Below are positions 21,942 to 33,126 of a stretch of DNA of 64,000 nt, one piece after another. The DNA comes from Takakia lepidozioides (taxonomy: Eukaryota > Streptophyta > Takakiopsida > Takakiales > Takakiaceae), in contig CM060734.1 in the NCBI GenBank assembly GCA_030704615.1, positions 24,428,001 to 24,492,000 on the forward strand, read 5' to 3'. The number at the start of each line of letters is the position of its first letter. Position 1 is the first letter of the stretch. Below the pieces are notes generated by a model, which ran no database searches, was not told where the DNA came from, and was given only the letters and a program-made list of their open reading frames with translations. Both the position numbers and the translations under genes were made by a program.

Positions 21942-22666
21942 TGTCGCGCACCTCACTTCTGTAAGCTCCCCTTCAAGTCATAGTTACTCGCTCTGATGCG
22001 CGCGCCTGACTCCCAACCTGGCCGCCCGGGCCAACTTGGAGCTTCGGCTGCTCACCGGGACATAACGGTCCCCCCTTCGATTCCCACTAAACCCTCCACC
22101 TATTTGGGCCTAGGAGAATTCCCTTTGGTAGATGGCAGTCCGGAAGCTCCCCACTCTTTGGTCGCTTTCCGGCTCGCTCGCTTACTCACTAGTTTTTGGT
22201 CACCAACGGGCTTGCACCGTTCTCGGGGTCACTACTCCCCTTATATATACTTCTGTAGCTGTCCGCGGGGGTTCATAACCAGCCATGCCATTTTATGGCG
22301 AACCACCACGAAAACCCTCGACTCCCGGTGATGAGTCGCGGTGAGTCTTGGCCCACTCACCACGGCCCCTCTGGACCGTGATGAGTCCCAAGACTCCCCA
22401 CGACTCCCACCACGAGGTCTCCGCCCCCATGGTGAGTCCTATGCCACCCCCACTAAGTCCCGCTAAGCTACCACCACCCCTTGTGGAGCCACCCCCACCG
22501 CAACCCGGTGTGCGGGACTCCACCTAGTGAGCGCCTCCGCCTCCTTGAGTGCCTTGGGCACTCAAGGGTGCTTCAGCCCCCCATACCTATCGCTGCCGCT
22601 GCCCCACCACAGGGGCAGCCCCTCATGTGTCCCGACCCCCTGCCCTCAAGGCAAAGGGCCGCGACA
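21942..22666 (-). repeat. Chromovirus 5' LTR
   Basis: Same termini as the 3' LTR (TGTCGCG...CGCGACA). Its minus-strand start is 22666. A TATA-like TATATATA lies near 22,243. It abuts TTCCA on the outside. Confidence 0.92.
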
Positions 22667-22671
22667 TTCCA

Positions 22672-22713
22672 CCTCGGATAGCGAAGGGATGGGTGAGTAA
22701 AAGTCACTCGACA
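22672..22713 (+). repeat. Probable remaining end of split LTR
   Basis: These 42 bp lie between the chromovirus and the extra ORF of the next gypsy. Homology to the extra ORF starts sharply at 22714 and this piece ends CACTCGACA. That fits the missing 3' end of the LTR interrupted at 15,875. Confidence 0.45.
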
Positions 22714-25666
22714 GTCCTCTACCATGTCAAAAGATTCCCCTGAAGAACCAGTAGTATCAGAATCATCATCCCCCCTTAGGTGTTTTAATGGCCAAACTTT
22801 AAGTGGCTTCTCCAGAATCATGCGTGGCATACAATGTTGTCCCACCATGTCGGGAAGCTTAAACTGTACTACTTGTTGTAAGCGCGTGCAAGCGAAATGA
22901 GTGAACGCCCTGAACTTCTTAGCCGTATAGGTGAGAGGTGTGCCAATGACTTTGGAACAGTGTAAGTATTTCCAGGCTTCATGTCCCTTAAAAAAAATAT
23001 CATCAGGGCCGAATTTCTCTGTTGCCAAATTGTTCCAAGCCGAATTAAACCATGAACGAAGTTGGGAATCCTTCTGCATCATAACTTTTGCATCATACAG
23101 GTACATATGAGGTGGCACTGAAGGTAAGACCCAATGATCCCCCATGGAATAACTCAGAAATCGTGATTGCATCTTCTACTGCTCAATTTGATAACGTGCC
23201 ATAAAACAAACAGCATACTATAATCCACAACCCATGACAATACTAGATACTTCCTTGGTCTTGGTGTAGATGTACCCATGTACAACCTGGAAGACAATTA
23301 ATTCCTTCAGCATGGTGCCTGCCTCAGACCAGTACCGTGCAAAGTGATGATCCTCAATGGGCCGATTGTTCGGAAGAACCTTAGTCCGAGTTGCCACTGG
23401 CAACCAAATGCGCATGATCTGGTAGTAATGTGCCAACGACTGCGGAGGACTAAATTCCTTCCAAGCCAAATCCAGCACAATGGGAATTTGGTTGAAGGGC
23501 ATAATCATAGCCCGACTGTACTCCCGTGCAGCAGGAGTCGTAGGTGGGTTAAAAGCAGCATCCCCCCAAACCTCAGGTTGTGGCTTTGCCATAGTAGCAA
23601 CAGGGGCAGCTATCTGCACAGGCACTTGCTGTACAAGCTGTGGTATTGCCACCACTGGCCCTTCTACCACTGACAACTCCTGCACCTCCTGTGAAGAAGA
23701 CTAAAAAATCAAAGTCCTGGCATGCAGATAAGTAGCCACCAGCTGCTCTTCAGGAATAAAGACTCTCTTGTCAATATTTGAACTCAGGTCATCCACTTGA
23801 ATCTGCAGGCCTTCCACATCATCCTGTAACTCCGCTATCCTACTATAGACATTGTCTATAGTAGTTATGGCAATGTTCTGCACCTAGAATCAAAGATCAT
23901 TCATCTCACCCTGGGTGAGCTTCCTTGGTGCTTTACCTTCTATCGGCCCTTGTGCTAACCATACTTGCATAAGGTGATTATCCACCATGTCCTGTGTGGC
24001 ACCCCTGAGAGTCTGCTCCTCCTTGAGTCTGTATACATCTATCTGCTGCTGTAAAGCCTCCATGCGCTTCACATGAGGTTCAACCAGGGCCGCATAGGCA
24101 GCAATCAAATTATTGGCTTCCTTCCAAGCCTTGTTAGCCGCAGAGAGTTCATTCTTATGGACCATGAGTGTTTGCTGCAACTCCAGAATGTACCTCTCCT
24201 TCTCAGCCTCAACCTGACTGTACTGCCATCATACATCTCTCTCCTTGTCTGTTAACTTCTAACGCAGTTTGCTCTAGAGTAGTTGTTAGTGTGGCACATT
24301 GTATGGTCATTCTCTAATGAACTGCCTCCAACTCTGTATGTAGCACGTTCACTTTCTGCAACTTGCCATCATGCTTCACCTGCAATTGGTATAACTGTTG
24401 CTTATGTGCTTCATGCAACTTGTCCTGCTCGAGACCTGCTTCAATCAAATCTCCCTTAGCCAACTGCAAGGCAGCCTTTGTGTCCTCCAATTCTTTTTGC
24501 AACTTCAGGTTGGTCTCTTGATCTACCTTGTTTGCACACTCGGTGGCAATTCTAGCCTCAAACTCCTTCTTGAGTTCCTCCCTCAAAGCTGCCAATTGTG
24601 TAGATGGAACATGGGATTTCACATAAGTGCCTAACAAATTGAGTGTCTTGCTTATGGAACTCATAAGCATGGCGTGTTGTGGGTCATCATGGTGAACTTG
24701 TTGCTGTTCTCCCTGATCCTCCACAATGTGATGTTTCACCAACCATTCAGGCCATGTTCCCACCAGATCCTCTTCCTAAACGACCTCTTCCTCCACAGGT
24801 GTTGCAGTGCTCCTACACTCCACTCCTGGAACCTCCGCCACAAGTTTGGGTATTACACGCTCAGCAAGGATTTCCTCGGACAAACTCTGCACCTCTGGTG
24901 CCACTGGTTCCCTTACCAAGCCAAAGTTTTCATAGAGAAGATCACCCTTCTCAATTTCTGCCACAACCTGCTCTGTAATGGGAATGTCCAACCCTTTTCC
25001 ATCAAGAGTAATAGGCTCTGGTGTCACAGCATGTACTAACTGTGGAACCTCTGAGACAACTGAGTCAACTGGCTGTGGTACCAAAGTGACTTCTTCTTCT
25101 CTATCCCAAGGTCGTGCTTCCAATAATAACAGCCATTTGTGCTGTTGTGCCCCATCCTGCACAAGAGCTATGGAAACATCATCTTGCGGTTTCCTTGAAG
25201 CTAGTGGATCTGCCACTACCGTCATATTCCGCTTCTGTCTCTTGGACTGGTGTTGCCCCTCCAGTCCACCCTCACTATGTGAAGAGCCCTGCTCCTCCAT
25301 TGCAGTGGTTGCTTCCTCAAACACTCATATCTCCTTACATTCTTGCGCATCAAGTATGCAAGAGTCAAGAATAATTTGGGCAATGACTGGGCCAGACACA
25401 ATGATCTGAGACTTAGCAGCAGTGCCCTGTAACCTCTTCATCTCTTCCACCAGACCATTGTACATTAATTCTGCATCATCTCCCCTCAAAGCTTTTAGTA
25501 TCTCCTCTGTGAATGATCTGCTCAAATAATGTTGGTTCTGTTTCATGGCAAACAGAATGTTCAAGATTTGGCCAACTTCTCTGAGCCCTGGGTACTCGGC
25601 TTTGGTGCAAGCGTAACCTTGAGTCTTAAAGAAACTCCCTTCTTGGAACAAATTCCCTATATGCAA
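22714..25666 (-). pseudogene. Extra 3' ORF of gypsy element, copy 2 (longer)
   Basis: Two frames with a single shift between 24,314 and 24,180 cover about 980 codons. Order: an N-terminal domain (YPGLREVGQILNILFAMKQN, LSRSFTEEILKALRGDDAEL); a Lys/Arg patch (KRQKRN) and an acidic Pro/Val-rich linker (25,324-24,776); a long coiled coil (24,763-24,314, LREELKKEFEARIATECANK); a second coil (24,180-23,701); a Val/Gln/Pro linker; and a globular C-terminal domain (23,685-22,714). In-frame stops include TGA-TTC-TAG, also present in the other copy, and private stops at 23,701 and 23,217. The start overlaps the integrase end by about 40 nt in another frame and has no ATG there, so a frameshift fusion is possible. 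The family is unknown to me. It could be a structural, movement or host-interaction factor. Confidence 0.7.
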
Positions 25667-26915
25667 TCTTGATGCTGTGGTGTGGCGTGAAATTGTGTGA
25701 ACACCTGTGTTCTCCGCTCAGGTCATACACATTCGGCTTTACAACAAGTGCTTCATGCTCCGTTGGTATTATCGGTGCAGCCCGTGACTGTTTCAGTGTT
25801 TCAATATGCAAATCGTGCTGCAATGGTTTGTCATGGATACCACTGTATCCCTTCAACTTATTGGCGGTGTTGTTATCATATATCTTCTGTATGACATAAG
25901 GTCCTTTCCATGGTGATTTAAGCTTAGAAGCCTTAATCTTCCCCTTCTTGTGCAACCACAGAACCAAATCACCCGTCTTAAAAAGTTTTCAGTTTACCTT
26001 CATCAAATTGATCCTTCCTCTTCATCTAAATTCTGGTCATGTTATCTGTTGCATGAGCACGTACTTCTTCCACATGATATAATTCATGTTTCCTGACCTT
26101 AATTGAATCTTCCAATTCCATTCTCCTTTCCCATTCAGTCCTCATGGTAGGTAACAAGAACTCCACTGGAAGTAAAGCTTCTACCATAAACTAATTGGAA
26201 TGGTGTATACTTAGTGGTGACTTTATATGAAGTCTTGTATGACCACAAAGCCGTCAACAGCTTTGTATCCCAATCTGTTCTGTTTGCATTGACTATCTTA
26301 GCCAAGATAGTACATAGTATTTTGTTGGTAGCCTCTGCCTGCCCATTACCCTGTGGGTAATAAGTTGTACTCTTCCTATTCACAATCATGAACTCTTTAG
26401 TCAATAGTTCTATGGTCTCATTAATGAAGTGACTTCCCTGGTCACTGATAAATTCCAGGGGAGAGCCAAATCTTGTAAGTATGTTCTCATACATGAACCT
26501 TGCTGTGGACTTAGATGTGTTGTCCCTCAGAGCTTTAGCTTCCACCCACTTTATAGTACAATCAGTGGCTGTGGTTATATACTTGTTCTGCGTATTTCTT
26601 GCTGGTGGGTTAATTGGTCCAACAAAGTCTAGTCCCCATTTCTGAAATGGTTCAGTAGGCATCGTAGGATGCAAAGCCATCTTCCCAGATCTTTGCAATG
26701 GTCCTAGCCTCTGACACTCATCACAACTCTTGCAATACATGTGTACATCATTGAACAATGTAGGCTACCAGTAACCTGCAAGTAGTATATTTCTACTGGT
26801 AGTCTCTTCTCCAAAATGACCTCCAGCCACTCCTTTATGAACTTCCTCCAAAACTTTATTTACTTCATGGGGTACAAGCATTGTTTAAGTACTCTATCAG
26901 GTCCTAGCTTATACA
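25626..26915 (-). pseudogene. Gypsy integrase, broken
   Basis: The main frame 26758-26135 has the finger end CKSCDECQRLG, KWGLDFVGPI (first Asp), FISDQGSHFINE (second Asp) and YYPQGNGQAEATNK (Glu). The first residues of the finger are in another frame at 26,915-26,760. The C-terminal part (25,967-25,626) has VLWLHKKGKIKASKLKSPW and YSGIHDKPLQHDLH. A frame break lies near 26,135-25,970. Confidence 0.85.
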
Positions 26916-26916
26916 T

Positions 26917-28608
26917 TCAGCCCCCTATCATAGTGTAAGGTAAAGCTTTGATAGCTATTCTCTTCCTCTGCTCCTTTCCATAACTAGGTGGGCACTGACC
27001 ATGAGAATGGTAGTATCTGATTGGCCACTGCCAATCTAACCAATCATCTGCACTTCCATGCACCTCCACTGCAAATAAACTCGCATCAGGTAGTTGGTCG
27101 TCTACTCCTGTGGTGGGCTCTCCTGTTGATAGGCGTGACAAGTGATATGCCACAAGATGCAAACGGCTAGGCTTATAAACAACTTCGAACAAACAAGTGC
27201 AAGATTATTAACCACCTTGCTATCCTTCCACTTATCAAAGGCTTGTTCACAAGATAAATCAGAGCCTGATGATCCACATAAAACATAAACTTTCTTCCCA
27301 ATAGGTAATGCCTGAATTTCTTGACTGCATAAATCATTGCCAATGCTTCTCTTTCAGTTGTGTTATAGTTCCTCTCAGCACTGATCATCAACCTGCTAGC
27401 ATAATACACAGGTGAATCTATGTTTCCTGTAACATTTTGGGCTAATACTGCTCCCAATGCTTCTCCTGAGGCATCACAGTGAACATGAAATACTACATGC
27501 CAGTGAGGGTTAATCAGCACAGGTGTAGTTGTTACTGACAATGTAAGTTCCTCAAAAGCCTGTTGACATTCCGCTGTCCATGCAAACACTGCATCTTTCT
27601 TCAAAAGCTTGCTCAATGGTGTTGCTATCTGTGCATACCGTCTGACAAATCTTCTGTAATAACTGGTTTGATCAAGGAATCTCTTTAGACTCTTCACGTT
27701 TACTGGTGGTGGAGAGGCTTTAATGGCCTTTGTCTTTATGGGATCCACAAGAAGTCCCCTCTTACACACAATGTGTCTCAAAAGTACCCCTGAATTCACA
27801 CAAAAAGGACACTTCTCTGGATTCAGGCCCAGACCTCTCATCCTGCATCTGGCCAAACATAACTCCAATTTATGCAAGTGCTCATTCTTAGAGCTGTACA
27901 CACTGAAATCATCTAAGAACACCTGCATGAAATCATCCAGATACTCATGGAAGGATTCACTTATTACTCTCTGAAAAGTTGCTGGTGCATTACAAAGACC
28001 AAAAGGCATGACTTTGTATGCATAAGCACCCCAGTCTGTGATGAAAGCTGTCTTTCCCTAGTCTTCCTCTGCCATTTGTACTTGGTTATACCCACTGAAG
28101 CCATCTATGAATGAGTACATCTCATGACTTGCCACAGTGTCCAGTACCGCTTCTGTAAATGGCAAAGGGAACGGATCTTTCTTTGTACAAGCATTCAACT
28201 TCTTATAGTTCACACAAACTCTCAGTTTACCATTCTCTTGGGAACTATCACAATGGGTGACAACCAAGTTGTATACTCTATTGGGTATATAAACTTAGCC
28301 TCAGCCAACTTCTTGATCTCTTCCCCAACCTTCTGTGCATAGTTGGGATTCATTCTGTACCTTGCCTATTTGATAGGTACTGACCCCGGTTCCAGCTCAA
28401 TCTTATGCTGACAGATCTCAGGGGGTATCCCTTTCAGATCCTCATAGCTCCAAGCAAATACATCTCTGTATTTGATGAACAAACTCTTAGCTTCCTCAAA
28501 GAATTCTGGCTCCAAGTCAGCCCCTACTTTCACCATTCTCGGTTCCTCCTCAGTTCCCACATTCACTTCTCTCACCTGCTCATCAGATGTGATTGTCCAA
28601 CCAGTCAC
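26917..28608 (-). pseudogene. Gypsy reverse transcriptase-RNase H, broken
   Basis: The segment at 28,608-28,366 is the linker before RT (DVFAWSYEDLKGIPPEICQH). The segment at 28,267-28,058 has RVCVNYKKLNACTKKDPFPL. The segment at 28,009-27,173 has MPFGLCNAPATFQR, MQVFLDDFSVYSSKNEHLHK (catalytic DD), FHVHCDASGEALGAVLAQNV and FMFYVDHQALIYLVNK. Stops at about 28,057 and 28,365 lie in coding sequence that is otherwise continuous with the plus-strand relative at 33-35 kb. Confidence 0.87.
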
Positions 28609-28617
28609 TACTTCATC

Positions 28618-29580
28618 CTATAAACTCACAGTAGCTGGTTCTTCTAGGATTTCCATTTCTCCCTCTCTTTCTTCATAGAAATGTGGTGGGTAACTGCTTG
28701 TTTCACCTTCAATTGGTGTTGCTGTCACTACACCACAGTAGATACCTTTTAAACAACTTAGGCCCTCCAGTTGCATTTCTACAACCTGCTCCCACTCTGG
28801 GTGTGCAGCGAACAGGGTAGCTTCCTGCTCCTCATCAAGTCCTCTCCTCCAGTCATACTCTCTGAGTCCCCGAGGTCTTCTCGTAGCAGGTAGTCTACTA
28901 GATTTCTTTGTGGTGATTTGTATCTTGTGCTTCCCATCATGCACAGTTAGTAACTGGGAATTCCAGTCATGGAATACCCTGGCCTGTTTCAGCCATGGTC
29001 GACCCAGCAATAAGGAGTAAGCTTCCATGACATCATCCATTTTCAACACAGTCACTGTGATCATAAAGATCATCTTTTGAATCTGTATCTTAACTCCTCT
29101 TATCAATCCCAATGGCTGAACACTTCTTTGATCTGCCATTGTTACTGTGAATGGGGCTGGTTTCATATTACTTAAACCAAGCTTTTGCCTTAACTAGTCT
29201 GTTATGATATTCACTCCAGAGCCTCCATCTATCAGTACATCAGTCAAGTCTCTCCTTCCAATTCTCAATTGGATTACTGGCATAGAATCATCAAAGTCCA
29301 TGACTGTTTCTCGTTCTTCTGGCTTCACAGTATAGCTTGTCACCTTGCTTTTCAGGTCTGTGTTCCCTGTCACATGAGCAATCTGATTAATTGCTTGATA
29401 CAACCTGTGCCTACAATGAGGTGCCACATCCTATAGCTGTCCAATGGTAATCTCCGCTTTGGACTGGCATATTACTTCAGCCAAAGTCCTTTCATTACCC
29501 TGCACTTGTACAACTTCTTTCTGGGGTGGAGGCGGAGCAGGACAGTCAAGGACAGGACGACGATAGTGATGATTTTCAAG
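28618..29580 (-). pseudogene. Gypsy gag end and protease, broken
   Basis: The segment at 29,427-29,194 has the protease motif VLIDGGSGVNIITD. The segment at 29,166-28,618 has the rest, with YSLLLGRPWLKQARVFHDW, which closes the protease fold, and a linker. Upstream to 29,580 only a short Gag end remains (TLAEVICQSKAEITIGQL). A stop near 29,192 divides the protease. Confidence 0.82.
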
Positions 29581-29721
29581 ATTAATAGAATTTTAATGAA
29601 CTCTCTGTACATTTAAATTCTATTCCAAAGTATATAAAGGAAAATTCTCCCCGTCCTTCATGTCCCCTCTCCCATGTGCTTCTCAACGACAACATCGTCC
29701 AAACCTGGTCCCTCCCATAAT

Positions 29722-30425
29722 CTGAAATGCGACACCGCATTTCAATGTCGGAACGGAAATGTGGCAACTGCAAAAACCTCCTTTGGAAATGCGGCACTGC
29801 ATTTCCAAAACTGGGGCAAGAACAATTTTCCGTTTCATGGTTTGGACATCAGAAACTGTTCGGACAAACGGAAATGCGGTGCCGCATTTCCGTTTCCGAC
29901 ACGGCAGTTTTGCCGATTGCCAGCTCCTTCCATGGAGGTAAATGGAAATGCGGTGCCGCATTTACCTTTTGGAGATGGACATTTTTCCAACTGCAGACCC
30001 ATCGACGGAAATGCGGCTCCCCATTCCATGATGCTAGACGGGAATGCGGCACCGCATTCCATTGTCCAATAAGAAATTTCGATGACGTACATGGAAATGC
30101 GGCGCCGCATTTCCAAAACGGACATCGTTGTTTGTCCAATTCCAGACCCTTCGACGGAAATGCGGCACCGCATTCCATTGTGCTCTCCGGAAATGCGGTG
30201 GCGCATTTCAAGTATGGACATGGACAAGCATTAGCGACTGGACATGCTCGGACAATTCAAGGTCCAATATAGAAATGCGGCGCCGCATTTCAAATTCAAA
30301 GTATGGTAATGCCATGTCAGGAAATGAAATGCTGTACAACATTTCCGTTACGACGACAACGGAGGAAAGGGAGCTGCCAGAAATTGCTGCATGGAGAAAA
30401 ATGAAATGCGGTGCCGAATTTCCGA
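29722..30425. repeat. Array of twelve GC-rich palindromes
   Basis: The 22-bp palindrome with arms GGAAATGCGGC and GCCGCATTTCC occurs about twelve times, spaced 35-75 bp, with small changes. Copies lie near 29,729, 29,785, 29,871, 29,943, 30,006, 30,038, 30,091, 30,154, 30,189, 30,271, 30,322 and 30,401. Spacers between copies share GGACA-T-TT and ATTGTCCAA-like pieces. One more half-site lies at 31,557-31,580. Each unit could form a strong hairpin or a twofold protein-binding site. Confidence 0.85.
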
Positions 30426-30739
30426 GCTTCGGTGTGTACATGTTTCCTTTTACTCATAGATGGATTTTCTTCACCTCAGGACTCTGATATCGCTGACTCC
30501 GGTATATTCATATGGACAGACACATTGTAGAAATGAGACCTCAAATTGTAAATAGTGGGCCAATTACGGCAGTTCTTGAACACGATGAAACACAAGCACA
30601 CAGAAGTGAGGTACGATGGGTTGTTTTATTGATCGAACACGGTGTCTCACATTTAGCAACTCTAGACAAATCTAAGCCCTTCCTCCTTCTACATGGGCGT
30701 CACCAAGTCGACGGAACTTCGATAGCCCTCAAAACAAGC

Positions 30740-31306
30740 TCATACTGATGCGGCACCCGAGGTAAACTGCAATGTGGTCGATCTGGTGCCCTTGGTGGAG
30801 CTGAAGACAATGTCATGCCCATCAATCATACCACCATCATACATTGACAATGGGCCTCTGGGCCTCCTGTGCCCGTGCGATTCGTCTTCGCAACTCAGCC
30901 GAATGTCTCCATACACTGGAAAAGCGGAGTGAACTCCACGAATATAGTTTTCCCCGGTGCCGTCCTCCCTGGTCCACTGGCAGCAGTTCCAGCGCCAAAG
31001 TGAGGCCGTGCGTGATCTGTCCGGCATCCCATTCCACCTTGGTATATCGAGGTCAACAATTTTCAGGACCCACGGACCGCATTGACCCTCGCCCTCACCT
31101 CGCTCAAAGCGGTAATAGCCCTCCAGATACTCCATTGCGCGCAAAGACTTCCGCTTGATTCCAGAAGCGTCTCTGAAAACAGAGAGCCAGACAATGATGT
31201 CTCCTGATTCTGGTTTGAACATAGCATAATCGTAGCCATGATAAGGGCAGTCAGCAGGATTTCGGCGGCACGACATCCTTGAAAAAGAGTAGCGGAGTAC
31301 GCTCAA
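30740..31306 (-). CDS. Unknown protein A (paralogue of protein B)
   Basis: An uninterrupted minus-strand frame of about 189 codons encodes a protein with SRMSCRRNPADCPYHGYDYA, SGDIIVWLSVFRDASGI, PWVLKIVDLDIPRWNGMPD, WRWNCCQWTRED, GVHSAFPVYGDIRLSCED and MYDGGMIDGHDIVF. It aligns over its full length with the plus-strand frame at 31,683-32,396. The first codon of the open stretch is TTG; the first ATG is at 31,276, and a possible splice acceptor (TTTCTTTCAG) lies near 31,350, so this may be a last exon. Conserved Cys, Trp and the DGGMI-GHDIV box suggest a folded domain, but I recognise no family. The palindrome array lies downstream and a gypsy pol follows in the same direction. Confidence 0.6.
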   Translation of the reverse strand: MSVLRYSFSRMSCRRNPADCPYHGYDYAMFKPESGDIIVWLSVFRDASGIKRKSLRAMEYLEGYYRFERGEGEGQCGPWVLKIVDLDIPRWNGMPDRSRTASLWRWNCCQWTREDGTGENYIRGVHSAFPVYGDIRLSCEDESHGHRRPRGPLSMYDGGMIDGHDIVFSSTKGTRSTTLQFTSGAASV

Positions 31307-31682
31307 TGACAGCAGCTCCCGGATGGAGGAGGCAGCAGCGCGGTGGCTGAAAGAAATTCAAGCAAACGCTGCAATTCCTCACAAACACTCTAGGGCACAT
31401 TTAAATTTCCCCCCAACAGGAACCTGCACGGATGAAGATTGGCTGCTCCATGAATGTAGCCGTTTCAGTTTCCTTCCCTGCCATGCAAAGTATGGGCAGT
31501 AAGTGCCAGGTGGGCCTATAGCCACTCGAGACGACGAAGTCCATCCCCCCTTCGATGTAAATGCGGCGCCGAATTTCCATCCGGGGGATGGACTTCGGTG
31601 GCAGATTTCAAACTATACCCCGTGGATGAGAAAGAGGTATCGGTTCATCCACCGCTGGCGTGATGAACATGTTACACGATGA
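31307..31682. other. Divergent intergenic region between paralogues A and B
   Basis: The 375 bp between the two divergent frames include one palindrome half-set at 31,557-31,580 (AAATGCGGCGCCGAATTT) and no other clear signal. A shared bidirectional promoter is possible. Confidence 0.5.
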
Positions 31683-32396
31683 TTGGTGGGTACATGTGAC
31701 CAAGATGCTCCATTATTGGAGCCCGCACTGCTCTTCCGCTTCTCATCATTTCGAAAATCTAAGGGCTTCGTTGCTGTCCACAAGGTCATTGTCATCGGCA
31801 TCAAAGATGTCCTCAGGTCCTCCTTTGCAAGGATGCCGTGCTTCCGGAACCGGGACGACTGCCTTTATGGAGGCTTCGATTATGCAATGTATTCGGCCAC
31901 ATCGGGAGACATCGTTATCTGGTACACAGATTACACAGAAGATACTGGTTCGAATGTGGAAACATTGTCCGCTTTTGAGTATATCCCAGGCCAGTACGCC
32001 TTCAAGCGGGATGACGATCTTGGTCTGAGGAGTCCGTGGCTTCTGCGCATCCTTGATTCCGATTTTCCCAGCTACGACGGGCACCCATGCAGAAGAATGC
32101 GCACTGCTATGCTGTTGCAGTGGAACTGCTGCTAGTGGATGTGGGTGGACTCCATCGGAGAGACTTATACTCTTGAAGGAGTGCGCTCCTCTTCTCCATT
32201 GTATGGGGACATTCGCATTGGTGTGGACGACGAAAACGTGAAGCTTTCCATATTCGATGGTGGTATGATTGAAGGGCACGACATTGTGGTGAACATCAAC
32301 AGGGGCGGTACAACGGCTACAATCCGGTTTACCTGGAGGAGCCCGATGACTCATGAGCTAGTTCTCAGAGCAGTCGAAGTCCCATTGACAACGTGA
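31683..32396 (+). pseudogene. Unknown protein B, one in-frame stop
   Basis: This frame reads ARMPCFRNRDDCLYGGFDYA, SGDIVIWYTDY, SPWLLRILDSDFPSYDGHP, LLQWNCC, then TAG at 32133-32135. It continues in frame with WMWVDSIGETYTLEGVRSS, SPLYGDIRIGVDDEN and IFDGGMIEGHDIVVNINRG. At the TAG the paralogue on the other strand has CAG (WNCCQW), so a single C-to-T change explains the break. Function unknown, as for protein A. The two share roughly 45 percent of residues by eye. A Ty3/gypsy protease-pol follows about 460 bp downstream on the same strand. Confidence 0.6.
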
Positions 32397-32857
32397 CTTG
32401 TATTCAGAAGGCACAGGGCTAAAGATTTGTTTGCACAATCAGCACAGTAGACGTGCTTCAAATGCAATTCATGTGGATCAATAAAAACCCCATTGTGCCC
32501 TCTTTTTGTTCTATTCTGTATCCATCATTCCCAGAATGCATCATTCCTCATTTCATTTGGGATTGGGAGTGTGGGTGGATTTTGCAAGTGGCTGGTAGGC
32601 TGAAATGTGCCCCCATTGTACAGAGCAGTACCACCCTACCATTCGCGAAACATTGCCTTTCAATATGTAATTCTAAAAAACATTGCCGAACCTCCTTCAT
32701 CGGGAGGTCCTTCTCCCCCTATGACCGTGACACCCTAAACCCTATTCCTGCGGACACTCATTTCCAGAAAATAGTCCTGCTCATGTTTTCTTCGACACTT
32801 ACGACTCTGCTCATGGCTCATGCCGCTCATGGCTCATGGCTCATGAAATAGCAGCCC
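32397..32857. other. Spacer between protein B and gypsy element
   Basis: No coding or RNA gene is visible. A short direct repeat GCTCATGGCTCATG occurs near 32,811-32,845, just before gypsy homology begins. Confidence 0.5.
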
Positions 32858-33126
32858 CCCCAGGAGGTAAGTAAAACCATAGCTCAAATGCAAGAGGGAA
32901 CCCATATACCTTCTGGAGAGCCAACTCCAGATAATCAAATATGACCAACGATGAAGACCACGAATGCAACCACGGAAACAAAATTGGCTGAAGTAATCTG
33001 CCAGACCAAGACCCAAATTACCATTGGACAATTATTAAAAATTGCTCCACACTGCAAGAAAACTTTATTTCGGGCAATTGAGGCATTGACCCCCACACCA
33101 AAACAAAAACAACACCAGAGGTTTAC

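Larger units (their letters stand above)
15876..22666 (-). mobile_element. Ty3/gypsy chromovirus with both LTRs
   Basis: Two direct LTRs of about 725 bp flank a minus-strand gag-protease-RT-RNase H-integrase-chromodomain order. A primer site complementary to initiator tRNA-Met follows the 5' LTR. Flanks TTCTA (15871-15875) and TTCCA (22667-22671) are a near-match 5-bp target duplication. The two LTRs differ at only about nine places, so insertion is fairly recent. Confidence 0.92.
22714..29580 (-). mobile_element. Athila/Tat-like Ty3/gypsy element with extra ORF after integrase
   Basis: Minus-strand order: gag end, protease, RT, RNase H, integrase, then a 3-kb extra ORF. The RT carries FLDDFSV, a form common in Athila/Tat-like plant elements and unlike the YIDD of chromoviruses. 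Both ends are truncated: the 3' end at 22,714 by the neighbouring LTR, and the 5' end at about 29,580, where unrelated AT-rich DNA begins. Confidence 0.85.

Noticed and set aside
29722-30425. Overlapping long frames in both directions across the palindromes
   Set aside because: Repeated palindromes without stop codons create symmetrical chance frames on both strands.
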